Numbered from the stretch's first letter, positions 27,513-35,273 are shown. The stretch: 64,000 bases of DNA from Nocardioides immobilis (GCF_003515065.1 NZ_QXGH01000012.1:62001-126000); one strand, 5' to 3'. Notes: a model not told the origin generated them from the sequence alone. Numbers and translations are program-made.

Positions 27513-27545
27513 CATTCATACAAAGTGTGGATGAATGTATGAATG
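27513..27545. promoter_or_regulatory. Palindromic operator upstream of the LasC-like operon
   Basis: CATTCATAC (27513-27521) and GTATGAATG (27537-27545) are perfect 9-bp inverted arms separated by 15 bp. Further TTCATCCA/TTCATACA half-sites lie inside. It is 13 nt from the flavoprotein start and 37 nt from the hemoglobin start, so it may control both divergent genes. Probably bound by the operon's TetR protein. Confidence 0.6.
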
Positions 27546-27581
27546 ACGAGCCCGGTTGTCAACAGGTGTCATGCTGGCGCC

Positions 27582-28178
27582 GTGACCGTGGATGCCTCCC
27601 TGTACGACGATCTCGGCGGGCTGCCCGTCCTCCAGCGGCTCAGCGCCGCCTTCTACGAGCGGGTGCTCGCCGACGAGCTGCTCGCGCCGGTGTTCGCCGG
27701 GTTCGACCAGCGTCACGTCGAGCACGTCGCGGTGTGGCTGGGCGAGGTGTTCGGGGGTCCGGCCGACTTCACCGCGCGCCTCGGCGGTCACCAGTCGCTG
27801 CTCAACAGCCACCTCGGTCTCGGCATCCGTGACGAGCACCGGACGCGCTGGCTCGAGCTGATGGGTGCCGCGATCGACGACGTGCTTCCGGACAGCGACC
27901 TCCGACCGACGCTGATGGCCTACTTCGGCTGGGGAACGGCCATCGCCCAGGAGGTCTCGCAGGACGCGCCCGGCACCGACCTCGGTGACCCGGCCCGACG
28001 CCGCGCTGGGGCCGTGACGGCCTGGTCGGCTGAGCCGGGTCAGTCCCGCTCGACCCTGAAGTCGGGGACACCTCCGACGCACGCCACCTCGATCTCCACC
28101 CGCCGGTCGCCGTCCACCGACCGGAACCGCACCTCGAGCTCGGTGCCGCTCCGTCGCTCGTTCTTGTCGATCTCGTAG
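27582..28178 (+). CDS. Group II truncated hemoglobin with an unusual C-terminal extension
   Basis: 198 residues from GTG 27582 (GTG 27588 is possible). Residues ~5-130 are a trHbII globin: YDDLGGLPVLQRLSAAFYERV, VFAGFDQRHVEHVAVWLGEVFGGP, and the proximal His in LLNSHLGLGI. Such globins bind O2 or NO and handle oxidative or nitrosative stress. Normal trHbII are 125-135 residues; here ~65 extra Ser/Thr/Arg-rich residues read through the 3' end of the convergent gene (139-bp overlap), looking like non-selected translation. This could be real read-through, a lost stop codon or a sequencing error. Confidence 0.8.
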   Translation: MTVDASLYDDLGGLPVLQRLSAAFYERVLADELLAPVFAGFDQRHVEHVAVWLGEVFGGPADFTARLGGHQSLLNSHLGLGIRDEHRTRWLELMGAAIDDVLPDSDLRPTLMAYFGWGTAIAQEVSQDAPGTDLGDPARRRAGAVTAWSAEPGQSRSTLKSGTPPTHATSISTRRSPSTDRNRTSSSVPLRRSFLSIS

Positions 28179-28642
28179 CCGTCCTGGGGAGTCGCCCCCT
28201 CGAGCCGCAGGTCCGGCCCGAGGCACGAGACCCGGAGCAGTCCTTCCTCGCCCTGCCAGGTGCTGGTCCGACGGACCGGGGCCGACTGCTCGGAGCCCTC
28301 GGTCGACGGCGGCGTCGTGGGCGGGGGTGCCGTCGAGGTGGGAGGCGCCACCGATGACACCGCCCCGTCATCCGGCCCGTCGCCCGGCCCGTCGCCCGGC
28401 CCGTCGTCCGGCCCGTCGTCCGGCCCGTCGGTGCGATCGGTCGGGGACCTGGGGGACCGCGAGGGTCGGTCGCTCTCGCTGGCGGAGGGTCCCGACGTGG
28501 TCGTGCCGGGCGTCACAGCGTCGCGGGCAGGGTCCGCCAGGACGCCCTCGCCGGCGCCGTCGATGACCCACCACGCGAGGAGCGCCACCACTGCGACCAC
28601 ACCCGCCCAGGCGAGCGGCGCGGCGATCCACCATTTCTTCAT
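28040..28642 (-). CDS. Membrane-anchored protein with Gly-Pro-Asp repeat linker
   Basis: 200 residues from ATG 28642. A short KKWW N-terminus, one transmembrane helix at ~8-29, a Ser/Thr/Pro-rich linker with five GPDD/GPGD repeats (encoded by 12-bp tandem DNA repeats), then a ~75-residue C-terminal domain with two cysteines in VSCLGPDL and VACVGGVP. The layout suggests a sensor or surface domain held outside the membrane. I do not recognise the family. It diverges from the response-regulator gene, 56 bp apart, so might belong with that two-component system. Confidence 0.7.
   Translation of the reverse strand: MKKWWIAAPLAWAGVVAVVALLAWWVIDGAGEGVLADPARDAVTPGTTTSGPSASESDRPSRSPRSPTDRTDGPDDGPDDGPGDGPGDGPDDGAVSSVAPPTSTAPPPTTPPSTEGSEQSAPVRRTSTWQGEEGLLRVSCLGPDLRLEGATPQDGYEIDKNERRSGTELEVRFRSVDGDRRVEIEVACVGGVPDFRVERD
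28365..28424. repeat. Five 12-bp tandem repeats (CCGTCGYCCGGC)
   Basis: Five near-identical copies in phase with the reading frame of the 28040-28642 gene, encoding GPDD/GPGD units. Copy number is likely to vary between strains. Confidence 0.85.
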
Positions 28643-28686
28643 CCCGCCCATTCTCCCGTCTCCTCGTGTGCGCGGGTGGGTTCCCG

Positions 28687-28692
28687 TACCTT
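28687..28692 (+). promoter_or_regulatory. -10 box of a likely leaderless promoter for the response regulator
   Basis: TACCTT with 6 nt to ATG 28699; no Shine-Dalgarno is present between them. Confidence 0.4.
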
Positions 28693-28698
28693 CGAGCC

Positions 28699-29394
28699 AT
28701 GGCGAGAGTCGTCGTGGTCGAGGACGACCCTGGGATCCGCCGCGGACTGATCAGCGGGCTGACCGAGCGCGGCCACGCCGTGACGTCGTACCCGGCCGGC
28801 CTCCCGGTCCTCGAGCTGGTCGTCAAGGACCGCCCGGACGTGCTGGTCCTCGATCTCGGGCTCCCCGACATCGACGGGCGCAAGCTGCTCGCGATGATCC
28901 GAGCGGTCTCCGACGTACCGGTCGTCGTGGTCACCGCGCAGGACGACGACCAGTCGATCGTCGACACCCTCGACGCCGGTGCCGACGACTACGTGGTCAA
29001 GCCGTTCGGCATCGACCAGGTGGCTGCGCGGATCCGAGCGGTGCTGCGGCGCTCGGCCGCGGCGACCGGGGGCGGACCGATCGAGATCGGCGAGCTGGTG
29101 GTCGACGCCCGCGCTCGGACGGCCACGCTCGCCGGCAAGGAGCTGGAGCTGGCGCGGCGCGAGTTCGACCTGCTGCTCGCGTTGGCCTCGCGGGCGGGCG
29201 AGGTGGTGACGAAGCGGGAGCTCCTCTCCGAGGTGTGGCAGCAGCCGTACGGCGGAGCCGACCGCACGCTCGACGTCCACCTTTCCTGGCTGCGGCGCAA
29301 GCTCGGTGAGACGGCGGCGGACCCGCGCTACCTGCACACGGTGCGGGGGGTGGGCGTCCGGCTCGCGGAACCGCCCGAGAGTCGAGCCGGATGA
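28699..29394 (+). CDS. OmpR-family response regulator
   Basis: 231 residues from ATG 28699. The N-terminal receiver domain has the phospho-acceptor Asp52 in VLDLGLPDIDG, acidic pair ED at 8-9 and the conserved Lys in VVKPFG. The C-terminal winged-helix DNA-binding domain (~130-225) includes LARREFDLLLALASRAGEVV and DVHLSWLRRKLGE. It overlaps the histidine-kinase start by 4 nt. Likely targets are the neighbouring surface-protein and electron-transfer genes, by position only. Confidence 0.93.
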   Translation: MARVVVVEDDPGIRRGLISGLTERGHAVTSYPAGLPVLELVVKDRPDVLVLDLGLPDIDGRKLLAMIRAVSDVPVVVVTAQDDDQSIVDTLDAGADDYVVKPFGIDQVAARIRAVLRRSAAATGGGPIEIGELVVDARARTATLAGKELELARREFDLLLALASRAGEVVTKRELLSEVWQQPYGGADRTLDVHLSWLRRKLGETAADPRYLHTVRGVGVRLAEPPESRAG

Positions 29395-30671
29395 GGCGGC
29401 GGATCGGCTGGCTGGTCGCCGCGACGACATCAGCGGTGATCCTCGGGTTCGTGATCCCGCTGTTCCTGCTGGTCCAGACGCTGGCGCACGAACGGGCGGT
29501 CAGCAGCGCGCAGGACGATGCCGACGACGTGGCCCTCATCGTCTCCGGGCTGCACGGCGACCCCGGCCTGGCCGACGTCGTCCGCACCGCCACGGCGAGC
29601 ACCTTCGCCACGACCAGCGTGGTGACGCCTCGGGGCGACGTCCTGGGGGACGAGGTGGCCGACCTGGCGACCGACGGCGACGTGCTCCGTGCGGCCGACG
29701 GCGAGGCGTTCACGACCACCGACGACGACGGCGTCACGATCCTGACGCCGGTGGTGACGGCGGACGGCACGTACGTCGTCCGGGCCCGCGTCGGTGACGA
29801 CCAGCTGTCCTCCGGGGTCGCGCGGGCCTGGATCGCGATCGGCCTGCTGGGCCTGGCGCTGATCGTCGCTGCGATCGTGATCGCCGACCGGTTCTCCCGC
29901 CGCATCTCCACGCCGGTGACCGAGCTCGCCGACGTCGCCCTGCAGCTGCGCGACGGGGAGCTCGATGTCCGCGCGGTGCCGAGCGGGCCACCGGAGACGG
30001 TCGAGCTCGCCGATGCGTTCAACCAGCTGGCCGACCGGATCAACGAGCTGCTGGTCGCCGAGCGCGCGGCGGTCGGCGACCTCTCGCACCGGCTCCGCAC
30101 GCCGGTGACCGCGCTGCGCCTGGACGCCGAGGCGGTGGCGGACCCGGAGGTCGGCGGCCGCCTCCAGGAGCACGTCGCGAACCTGCAGCGCACCGTGGAC
30201 GCCATCGTCCGCGACGCACGTCGACCGGTGCGGCACACGCTCCGGGCCGGGTGCGACGCCCGTGCCGTCGTCGCCGACCGGATGGCGTTCTGGTCCGCGC
30301 TCGCCGAGGACCAGGGCAGGCCGGTGGACCTGCGGCTGACGGAGGGCCCGGCGCCGGTGGCGGTCGATGCGGCCGACCTCACCGACGTGCTGGACGTCCT
30401 CGTCGACAACGTGTTCGCCCACACCCCGGAGTCCGCCGCGATCACGGTCTCGGTGGATGCTCTCGACGGCCAGGTGCTGATCGCGGTGGCCGACACCGGT
30501 CCCGGGATCCGTCCTCCGGCCGAGGCCGGCCAGCGCCCCGGGTCCACCGGGCTCGGCCTGCAGATCGCGCGGCGCACGGTCGCCGCGATCGGGGGCACGA
30601 TCGACATCGCCTCGGGTGCGGGGACGACCGTGACCTTGCGGCTCCCCGTGGCACAGCACGCGACTGCCTGA
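29391..30671 (+). CDS. Sensor histidine kinase
   Basis: 426 residues. Membrane helices at ~7-28 and ~144-165 enclose a ~115-residue Asp-rich extracytoplasmic sensor. Then a HAMP linker (~166-220), a HisKA domain with phospho-acceptor His233 in GDLSHRLRTPVTALRL, and a HATPase_c domain with an N-box VDNVFAHTPE and G-boxes DTGPGI and GSTGLGLQIA. The final partner of the response regulator. The signal is unknown; a metal or redox cue would suit the neighbours. Convergent with the Asp/His-rich protein gene, 4 bp apart. Confidence 0.92.
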   Translation: MRRRIGWLVAATTSAVILGFVIPLFLLVQTLAHERAVSSAQDDADDVALIVSGLHGDPGLADVVRTATASTFATTSVVTPRGDVLGDEVADLATDGDVLRAADGEAFTTTDDDGVTILTPVVTADGTYVVRARVGDDQLSSGVARAWIAIGLLGLALIVAAIVIADRFSRRISTPVTELADVALQLRDGELDVRAVPSGPPETVELADAFNQLADRINELLVAERAAVGDLSHRLRTPVTALRLDAEAVADPEVGGRLQEHVANLQRTVDAIVRDARRPVRHTLRAGCDARAVVADRMAFWSALAEDQGRPVDLRLTEGPAPVAVDAADLTDVLDVLVDNVFAHTPESAAITVSVDALDGQVLIAVADTGPGIRPPAEAGQRPGSTGLGLQIARRTVAAIGGTIDIASGAGTTVTLRLPVAQHATA

Positions 30672-30675
30672 GCGC

Positions 30676-30905
30676 TTAGTCGTCGTCCTCGTCGTCGTCC
30701 CGATCGTCGTCGTCCCGATCGTCGTCGTCGTGGTCGTCGTCCCGATCGTCGTCGTGGTCGTCGTCGTGGTCGTCGTCGTCCCGATCGTCGTCGTGGTCGT
30801 CGTCGTGGTCGTCGTCGTCCCGATCGTCGTGGTCGTCGTCGTGGTCGTCGTCGTGATCGCCGTCGTCGTGATCGTCGTGCGCGTCGTCGTCCCGATCGTC
30901 GCCAC
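30676..30905. repeat. GTC/GTCGTCGTGGTC-type tandem repeat encoding the Asp/His tail
   Basis: Triplet-based repeat, read on the minus strand as GAC/GAT/CAC codons, with a longer ~39-bp period (DDDDHDDDHDDDR) visible two to three times. It keeps frame throughout. Confidence 0.85.
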
Positions 30906-31218
30906 CCTCCCCGCCCCCGGCGGGATCCCGATCCCCCGTTGGCCCGCTGGGAGCGGCGGCGACCTGCTGCGTCACAGCGGGGGGCGCGGCGACGTACTCG
31001 GTGACGGTGCGTTCCTCGGTGCGGATGCAGAACTTCCCCCGCAGGACGGTGTCCTTGGGGCAGTCGGCGAACGCCGTGACGGGCCCCGACGGCTTCCGGG
31101 GCGCGGGTGCGGTGGCGGCAGGTGCCTCGCCGGGGGCGAACGCCTCGTAGGAGGCGACGCCGGTCGTGACGGCGGCTGCCGCGCTGACGGCCGTGACGGC
31201 CAGTGTCGAGAGCTTCAT
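30676..31218 (-). CDS. Exported or membrane-anchored protein with a long Asp/His-rich tail
   Basis: 180 residues. An N-terminal signal/anchor (KLSTLAVTAVSAAAAVTTGVA), a small middle domain with two cysteines (FADCPKDTVLRGKFC), then a ~75-residue tail almost entirely Asp with regularly spaced His and Arg, in units like DDDDHDDDHDDDR. Such a tail should bind divalent cations outside the membrane. I know no named family. It lies between the two-component genes and the ApbE/NuoF-like operon, and its start is 161 bp from the next divergent start. The repeat is maintained by tandem GTCGTC-type DNA. Confidence 0.75.
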   Translation of the reverse strand: MKLSTLAVTAVSAAAAVTTGVASYEAFAPGEAPAATAPAPRKPSGPVTAFADCPKDTVLRGKFCIRTEERTVTEYVAAPPAVTQQVAAAPSGPTGDRDPAGGGEGGDDRDDDAHDDHDDGDHDDDHDDDHDDRDDDDHDDDHDDDRDDDDHDDDHDDDRDDDHDDDDRDDDDRDDDEDDD

Positions 31219-31305
31219 GCCCGCAGCGTCGCCGGGTCAGCGATAGGGGCACATCGCGAGAGCATCAAGGCTGTATCAAGGAGCGCCGTCGCCCATGACC
31301 TGTTC

Positions 31306-31334
31306 TTAACGAAGGGCTGATGCCGTCCTACGGT
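31306..31334 (+). promoter_or_regulatory. Candidate promoter of the secreted-protein/ApbE operon
   Basis: TTAACG (31306-31311), 17-bp spacer, TACGGT (31329-31334), 45 nt before ATG 31380, which has its own GGAGGAGG ribosome-binding site. Confidence 0.35.
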
Positions 31335-31379
31335 CGCGGGTCCGAGCATCGTCGTCATTGCCGTCGGAGGAGGAGCGAG

Positions 31380-31823
31380 ATGACGTACGACGCGAAGCGC
31401 CGCGACCGCTACCGGTTCGCGATCGCTGCGGTGACCGGGATGGCCACGTGCGCCGTGGCCGGCGCGACCGGTGCGGCGACCGGACTGGCCGAGGCACAGA
31501 CCGCGCAGAAGTTCGAGGCGGGCGCGAGCGGCCAGCAGGCGAAGCAGGGATCGACGAAGCAGCGGCGACCACGGGTCAAGCTGGTGGAGCGACCGGTGCG
31601 GACCAAGGTCGTGACCCGCGTGGTCAGGGTGACCGTCGGCGGTGGCGAGGTCACGGCCCCGGCGTCCAGCACCAGCACGAGCACCAGCTCGAGCGGTGGC
31701 ACGTCGGGCGGTTCGAGCGGCGGGTCGAGCGGCGGTTCGGGTGGAGGGAGCAGCTCGGGCTCCGGTGGGCCGGCGCCGCAGCCGGCACCGGAGCCGCCGT
31801 CCTCGCAGTCGTCGGGGTCCTGA
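31380..31823 (+). CDS. Small exported or anchored protein with Ser/Gly-rich tail
   Basis: 147 residues from ATG 31380, with a strong GGAGGAGG upstream. A basic N-terminus (TYDAKRRDRYRF) and one hydrophobic segment (~13-37) suggest a signal anchor. A Lys/Arg/Val strand region (VKLVERPVRTKVVTRVVRV) follows, then a ~55-residue Ser/Gly/Thr/Pro tail of the sort used to cross the cell wall. No FMN-binding domain is evident. It ends just before the ApbE gene (start 1 or 10 nt later), so it is co-translated with the flavin-transfer enzyme. Function unknown. Confidence 0.7.
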   Translation: MTYDAKRRDRYRFAIAAVTGMATCAVAGATGAATGLAEAQTAQKFEAGASGQQAKQGSTKQRRPRVKLVERPVRTKVVTRVVRVTVGGGEVTAPASSTSTSTSSSGGTSGGSSGGSSGGSGGGSSSGSGGPAPQPAPEPPSSQSSGS

Positions 31824-31824
31824 G

Positions 31825-32733
31825 GTGTACGGCGTGAGCACGTGGCGGGTGTGGAGCACCTACGTCCAGCTGTGCGTGACCGACGAGCGGCTGCTGCGCC
31901 AGGCCGAGTCGCTGACCCGTCGGCTGCTGGACGACGTGGACCGGACGTGCAGCCGGTTCCGCGACGACTCCGACCTCTCCCGGGCCAATGCCGCGCCGGG
32001 CCGCTGGGTGGCGGTCGACCCGCTGCTGGTGGAGGCCACCCGGGTCGCGGTGGACGCCGCCCGGATCACCGACGGGCTGGTCGATCCGTGCGCCGGGCGC
32101 GCGTTGATCAGCTGGGGGTACGACGTCGATCTCGAGCTGCTGGTGAAGCGCCCCGCGCTCGCCGTACCCGACATCGCGGCACCACCTGAGGACTGGCGGG
32201 AGATCCGGTTGGCCGACGACGCGCTGTGGCTGCCGCCCGACTGCCTGCTCGACCTCGGGGCGACCGCGAAGGCGTGGGCCGCCGACCTGGTCGCGGAAAC
32301 CGTGACGGCCGAGCTCGGCTGCGGAGTGCTGGTCAGCCTCGGCGGGGACGTGCGCGTCGTCTCGCCGGCCGACGAGTCATGGCCGATCCGGGTCAGCGAG
32401 ACCGAGCGGAGCGCGACCGGAACGACGGTCGTTCTGCGGCACGGTGGGATGGCGACCTCGACGATCCTGGCCCGCCGCTGGCGCACCGAGGACGGATGGG
32501 CGCACCACCTCATCGACCCGCGGACCGGGGCGCCGGTCGCGGGCGAGGTCCGCACCGCGACGGCCCTCGGCGAGACCGCGGTCGGGGCGAACGTGGCGTC
32601 GACCGCAGCACTGGTGCTTGGCGCGGAGGCCGAGGCGTGGCTCTCCGAACGCGGTGTCCACGCCCGCTTGGTGCTGGCCGACGGCTCGGTCCAGCGGGTC
32701 GGGGACTGGCCGACGCCGGAGGTGGCGGCATGA
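31825..32733 (+). CDS. apbE: FAD:protein FMN transferase (ApbE/Ftp)
   Basis: 302 residues from GTG 31825 (GTG 31834 is also possible). ApbE attaches FMN to a Ser/Thr of a target protein outside or at the membrane, using FAD and Mg2+. Family features include DLSRANAAPGRWVAVDPLL, VDPCAGRALISWGYD, the LDLGATAKAWAADLV segment, VSLGGDVRV and HHLIDPRTGAPV. I see no clear lipobox, so this form may stay cytosolic or be exported by another route. It overlaps the next gene by ATGA. No obvious flavinylation target is encoded nearby. Confidence 0.88.
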   Translation: MYGVSTWRVWSTYVQLCVTDERLLRQAESLTRRLLDDVDRTCSRFRDDSDLSRANAAPGRWVAVDPLLVEATRVAVDAARITDGLVDPCAGRALISWGYDVDLELLVKRPALAVPDIAAPPEDWREIRLADDALWLPPDCLLDLGATAKAWAADLVAETVTAELGCGVLVSLGGDVRVVSPADESWPIRVSETERSATGTTVVLRHGGMATSTILARRWRTEDGWAHHLIDPRTGAPVAGEVRTATALGETAVGANVASTAALVLGAEAEAWLSERGVHARLVLADGSVQRVGDWPTPEVAA

Positions 32734-33281
32734 GCACCGCGATGCTGTGGTTCCTCAACCGTGGGACCGGCATGGTCCTGCTCGGTGTCCTGACGGCGAC
32801 CGTCCTGCTCGGAGTGCTGGCAGCGCGCGGACGCGCGGGGTCGCTGTTGCCGGCGTTCGTCTCCCGCTCGCTGCACCGCAACCTCAGCCTGTTCGGCGCG
32901 ATCCTGCTGGTCGCGCACATCGCCACCGCGGTGCTGGACGAGTTCGTCGACATCCGGTGGTGGCACGCGTTCGTCCCGTACGGCGCGGCGTACGAGCCCT
33001 GGTGGCTGGCGGTCGGCACCCTGGCCTCCGACCTGATCCTGGCGGTGCTGGTCACCACCGCGGTCCGGGGGCGGCTGGGGCTGCGGTGCTGGCAGCGGGT
33101 GCACCAGCTCGCCTACCTGGCCTGGGCGCTGGGTCTCGTGCACGGCCTGATGATCGGCAGCGACAGCGGCGAGACATGGGCGCTCATCAGCTACTCGGCC
33201 GCGGCAGGAGTGGTCGCGGTCGCCGTACTGCTGCGGTTGCTGTCGCCGACCGCGGCCGAGCTGGAAGGAGAACGGGTATGA
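32730..33281 (+). CDS. Ferric reductase-like transmembrane b-type protein
   Basis: 183 residues with about five membrane helices. Histidines in LHRNLSLFGAILLVAHIATAV (~48 and ~63) and VHQLAYLAWALGLVHGLMIG (~128 and ~141) are spaced as heme-b ligands on two helices, as in ferric-reductase-like domains. It probably passes electrons across the membrane between the cytosolic NuoF-like flavoprotein and an extracytoplasmic acceptor. Overlaps of 4 nt with apbE and the NuoF-like gene show a coupled operon. Confidence 0.8.
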   Translation: MSTAMLWFLNRGTGMVLLGVLTATVLLGVLAARGRAGSLLPAFVSRSLHRNLSLFGAILLVAHIATAVLDEFVDIRWWHAFVPYGAAYEPWWLAVGTLASDLILAVLVTTAVRGRLGLRCWQRVHQLAYLAWALGLVHGLMIGSDSGETWALISYSAAAGVVAVAVLLRLLSPTAAELEGERV

Positions 33282-34495
33282 CCGCCGCTGTGCTCGGTCC
33301 CCTCGGCGTCGACGTGGAGCGCGGACCTGCTGTCCTCGCCGCCATCGACTCCGGTCCGTCCCTCGCCGCCCACCGCCGATGGCACGGGGAGCCGGGTCGA
33401 CCGCAGCTGACGCCGCTGCTCGCCGACCTGGAGCGGGTCGGCCTTCGCGGCCGGGGCGGGGCGGGCTTCCCGTTCGGCCGCAAGCTGGAGGCCGCCGCCG
33501 AGGCCTCGGGACGGCCGTCGGTGGTCGTGAACCTCAGCGAGGGGGAGCCGGCCAGCGCCAAGGACGCTGCGCTCGCGCGTACGGCGCCGCACCTGGTGCT
33601 GGACGGCGCGGTCACCGCGGCCCGGGTGCTCGGCAGCCGGGAGGTGCACCTCGTCGTCCCGGGCGCCGACCTGCAGGTGCGGGCGTCGATCGAGACGGCC
33701 GTGCGCGAGCGGAGGGACGAGCGGATCAGATTCGACATGCACCGTGCGGACGAGGCCTTCGTCGCGGGCCAGGCAGCGGCGGTGATCGAGCTGATGGCCG
33801 GGCGTCCGAACCGGCCCGTGACGACGTGGCAACCGGCGGCTGTGCGCGGCCACCGCGGCCGACCGACCCTGCTCTCGAACGGCGAGACCTTCGCCCAGCT
33901 GGCCCTGCTGGTGCTGCACGGGGTCGACGCGTACCTCGCGCACGGCACCCCGGGCGAGCCCGGCACCGCGCTGCTGACGGTGCATGACGATCTCGGTTGC
34001 CGGGTGGTGGAGGCGGAGTTCGGCACGAAGTGGGAGGCGGTGCTGGCGTCGGACGACGTCGACCGGCCGGTGCTGCTCGGCGGTTACCACGGCACCTGGG
34101 CGGACGCGGGCGAGCTGCGCGACCTGACGGTGTCCCGGACCGGGCTCGCCGACGTCGGACTGACCCTCGGGGCGGGCGTGGTGCTCGTGCCGGACGGGTG
34201 CCCGCTCACGTTCGCGGCGTCCGTCACGTCCTACCTCGCCGACGAGAGCGCGGGCCGCTGCGGGCCGTGCTTCAACGGGCTTCCCGCACTGGCCGAAGCG
34301 CTGCACCGGGTCACGACCGGGATCGGCGGCCGGGGCGAGACCGAGCGGCTGTGCCGGATGGTCGAGCGGCGCGGCGCCTGCGCCCATCCCGACGGGACGG
34401 CGCGGATGGTGCGCTCGGCGCTCACCCGGTTCCCCGCCGAGGTCGACCGGCATGCCCGCGGCGGCTGCAGCTACCGCGCCGGGGGCGGTGGCTGA
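33278..34495 (+). CDS. NuoF-like (51-kDa type) NADH-binding flavoprotein, incomplete Fe-S ligand set
   Basis: 405 residues. The FMN/NADH segment GLRGRGGAGFPFGRK (56-69) and NLSEGEPASAKDAAL (85-99) match NuoF (GRGGAGFPTG and an EPGT-like motif). The SLBB region spans ~215-310. The C-terminal cluster domain has C328, C331 and C368, but the first ligand of NuoF (SCGxCxPC) is Ala325. It should take electrons from NAD(P)H. Being alone with a b-type membrane protein and a ferredoxin, it is not part of complex I. Whether a 4Fe-4S cluster forms with three Cys is open. Confidence 0.82.
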   Translation: MTAAVLGPLGVDVERGPAVLAAIDSGPSLAAHRRWHGEPGRPQLTPLLADLERVGLRGRGGAGFPFGRKLEAAAEASGRPSVVVNLSEGEPASAKDAALARTAPHLVLDGAVTAARVLGSREVHLVVPGADLQVRASIETAVRERRDERIRFDMHRADEAFVAGQAAAVIELMAGRPNRPVTTWQPAAVRGHRGRPTLLSNGETFAQLALLVLHGVDAYLAHGTPGEPGTALLTVHDDLGCRVVEAEFGTKWEAVLASDDVDRPVLLGGYHGTWADAGELRDLTVSRTGLADVGLTLGAGVVLVPDGCPLTFAASVTSYLADESAGRCGPCFNGLPALAEALHRVTTGIGGRGETERLCRMVERRGACAHPDGTARMVRSALTRFPAEVDRHARGGCSYRAGGGG

Positions 34496-34496
34496 C

Positions 34497-34697
34497 ATGG
34501 CGAACCACCAGCTGCGCGTGGACTGGCCGGCCTGCCAGGCGAGAGGCCTCTGCTTCGAGCTGCTGCCGGAGGTGATCGAGCTCGACGACTGGGGCTACCC
34601 GGTCGTCGGCAGCGAGATCACGCCCGAGCTCCTGGCCGCGGCGCGAGCCGCGGTCCGGGGGTGCCCGAGGATGGCGCTGCGGCTCCGGCCCAAGTAG
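34497..34697 (+). CDS. [3Fe-4S]-type ferredoxin
   Basis: 66 residues from ATG 34497, one base after the NuoF-like stop. The motif WPACQARGLC (Cys13, Cys19) with a distal CPRMAL (Cys55) is the C-x5-C...CP pattern of small actinobacterial 3Fe-4S ferredoxins. It probably exchanges electrons with the NuoF-like flavoprotein. Last gene of the operon; convergent with the PhnB-like gene 18 bp away. Confidence 0.85.
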   Translation: MANHQLRVDWPACQARGLCFELLPEVIELDDWGYPVVGSEITPELLAAARAAVRGCPRMALRLRPK

Positions 34698-34715
34698 TCG
34701 CGCGAGCCTCGGCGA

Positions 34716-35189
34716 TCAGGCGCCGTCGTACGCCGCCTGGAGGTCGGCGACGTCGATCTTGCCCATCTTCAGCATCGCCTGGCAGACGCGTTGGTTCGCC
34801 TCGGTGCTGTAGTCCCCGGAGAGGTCCTCGAGCTCGCGGGGGATGACCTGCCAGGGGACGCCGTACTTGTCCTTGCACCAGCCGCACGCCCCGGGCTCGC
34901 CGCCGTCGGCGGTGAGGATCTCCCAGTAGTGGTCGACCTCCTCCTGCCCCTCGACGCGGAGGTAGAAGGAGAACGCCTCGTCGAGGTGGAACTCCGGCCC
35001 TGCGTTGAGCCCGATCACCTCGTGACCGCCCACGGTGAACTCGACGACCTCGGCGACCGCGCTGTCGGGATCGGTTCGTGCCGTGAAGACCCGGGTCACG
35101 GCCGAGTCCGGGATGTGCTCCGCGTAGAAGTTCGCCGCCTCGATGGCCTTGTCGTTGCCGAACCACAGATGGGTGCGTACGGATGCCAT
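34716..35189 (-). CDS. PhnB-like VOC-superfamily protein
   Basis: 157 residues from ATG 35189 with AGGAG upstream; the frame stays open to 35246 but only through the leader. Glyoxalase-fold features: HLWFGNDKAIEAANFYAEHI, a central HEVIGLNAGPEFHLDEAFSF, and the CGWCKDKYGVPWQVIP stretch typical of PhnB/3-demethylubiquinone-methyltransferase-like proteins (PF06983). Such proteins are usually small metal-independent binding proteins. Function unknown. Confidence 0.85.
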   Translation of the reverse strand: MASVRTHLWFGNDKAIEAANFYAEHIPDSAVTRVFTARTDPDSAVAEVVEFTVGGHEVIGLNAGPEFHLDEAFSFYLRVEGQEEVDHYWEILTADGGEPGACGWCKDKYGVPWQVIPRELEDLSGDYSTEANQRVCQAMLKMGKIDVADLQAAYDGA

Positions 35190-35273
35190 TGCCACTCCTC
35201 GTGCCTGAGGACCCTCCGGTTGAAGGTCGCTGAGTAGATCGACCACGTGAGCGGTGGGGACTCATCGGCGCGC

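Noticed and set aside
30676..30905. Regular repeats resembling a CRISPR array
   Set aside because: Units are triplet-based and contiguous, without spacers of unique sequence, and keep a protein frame.
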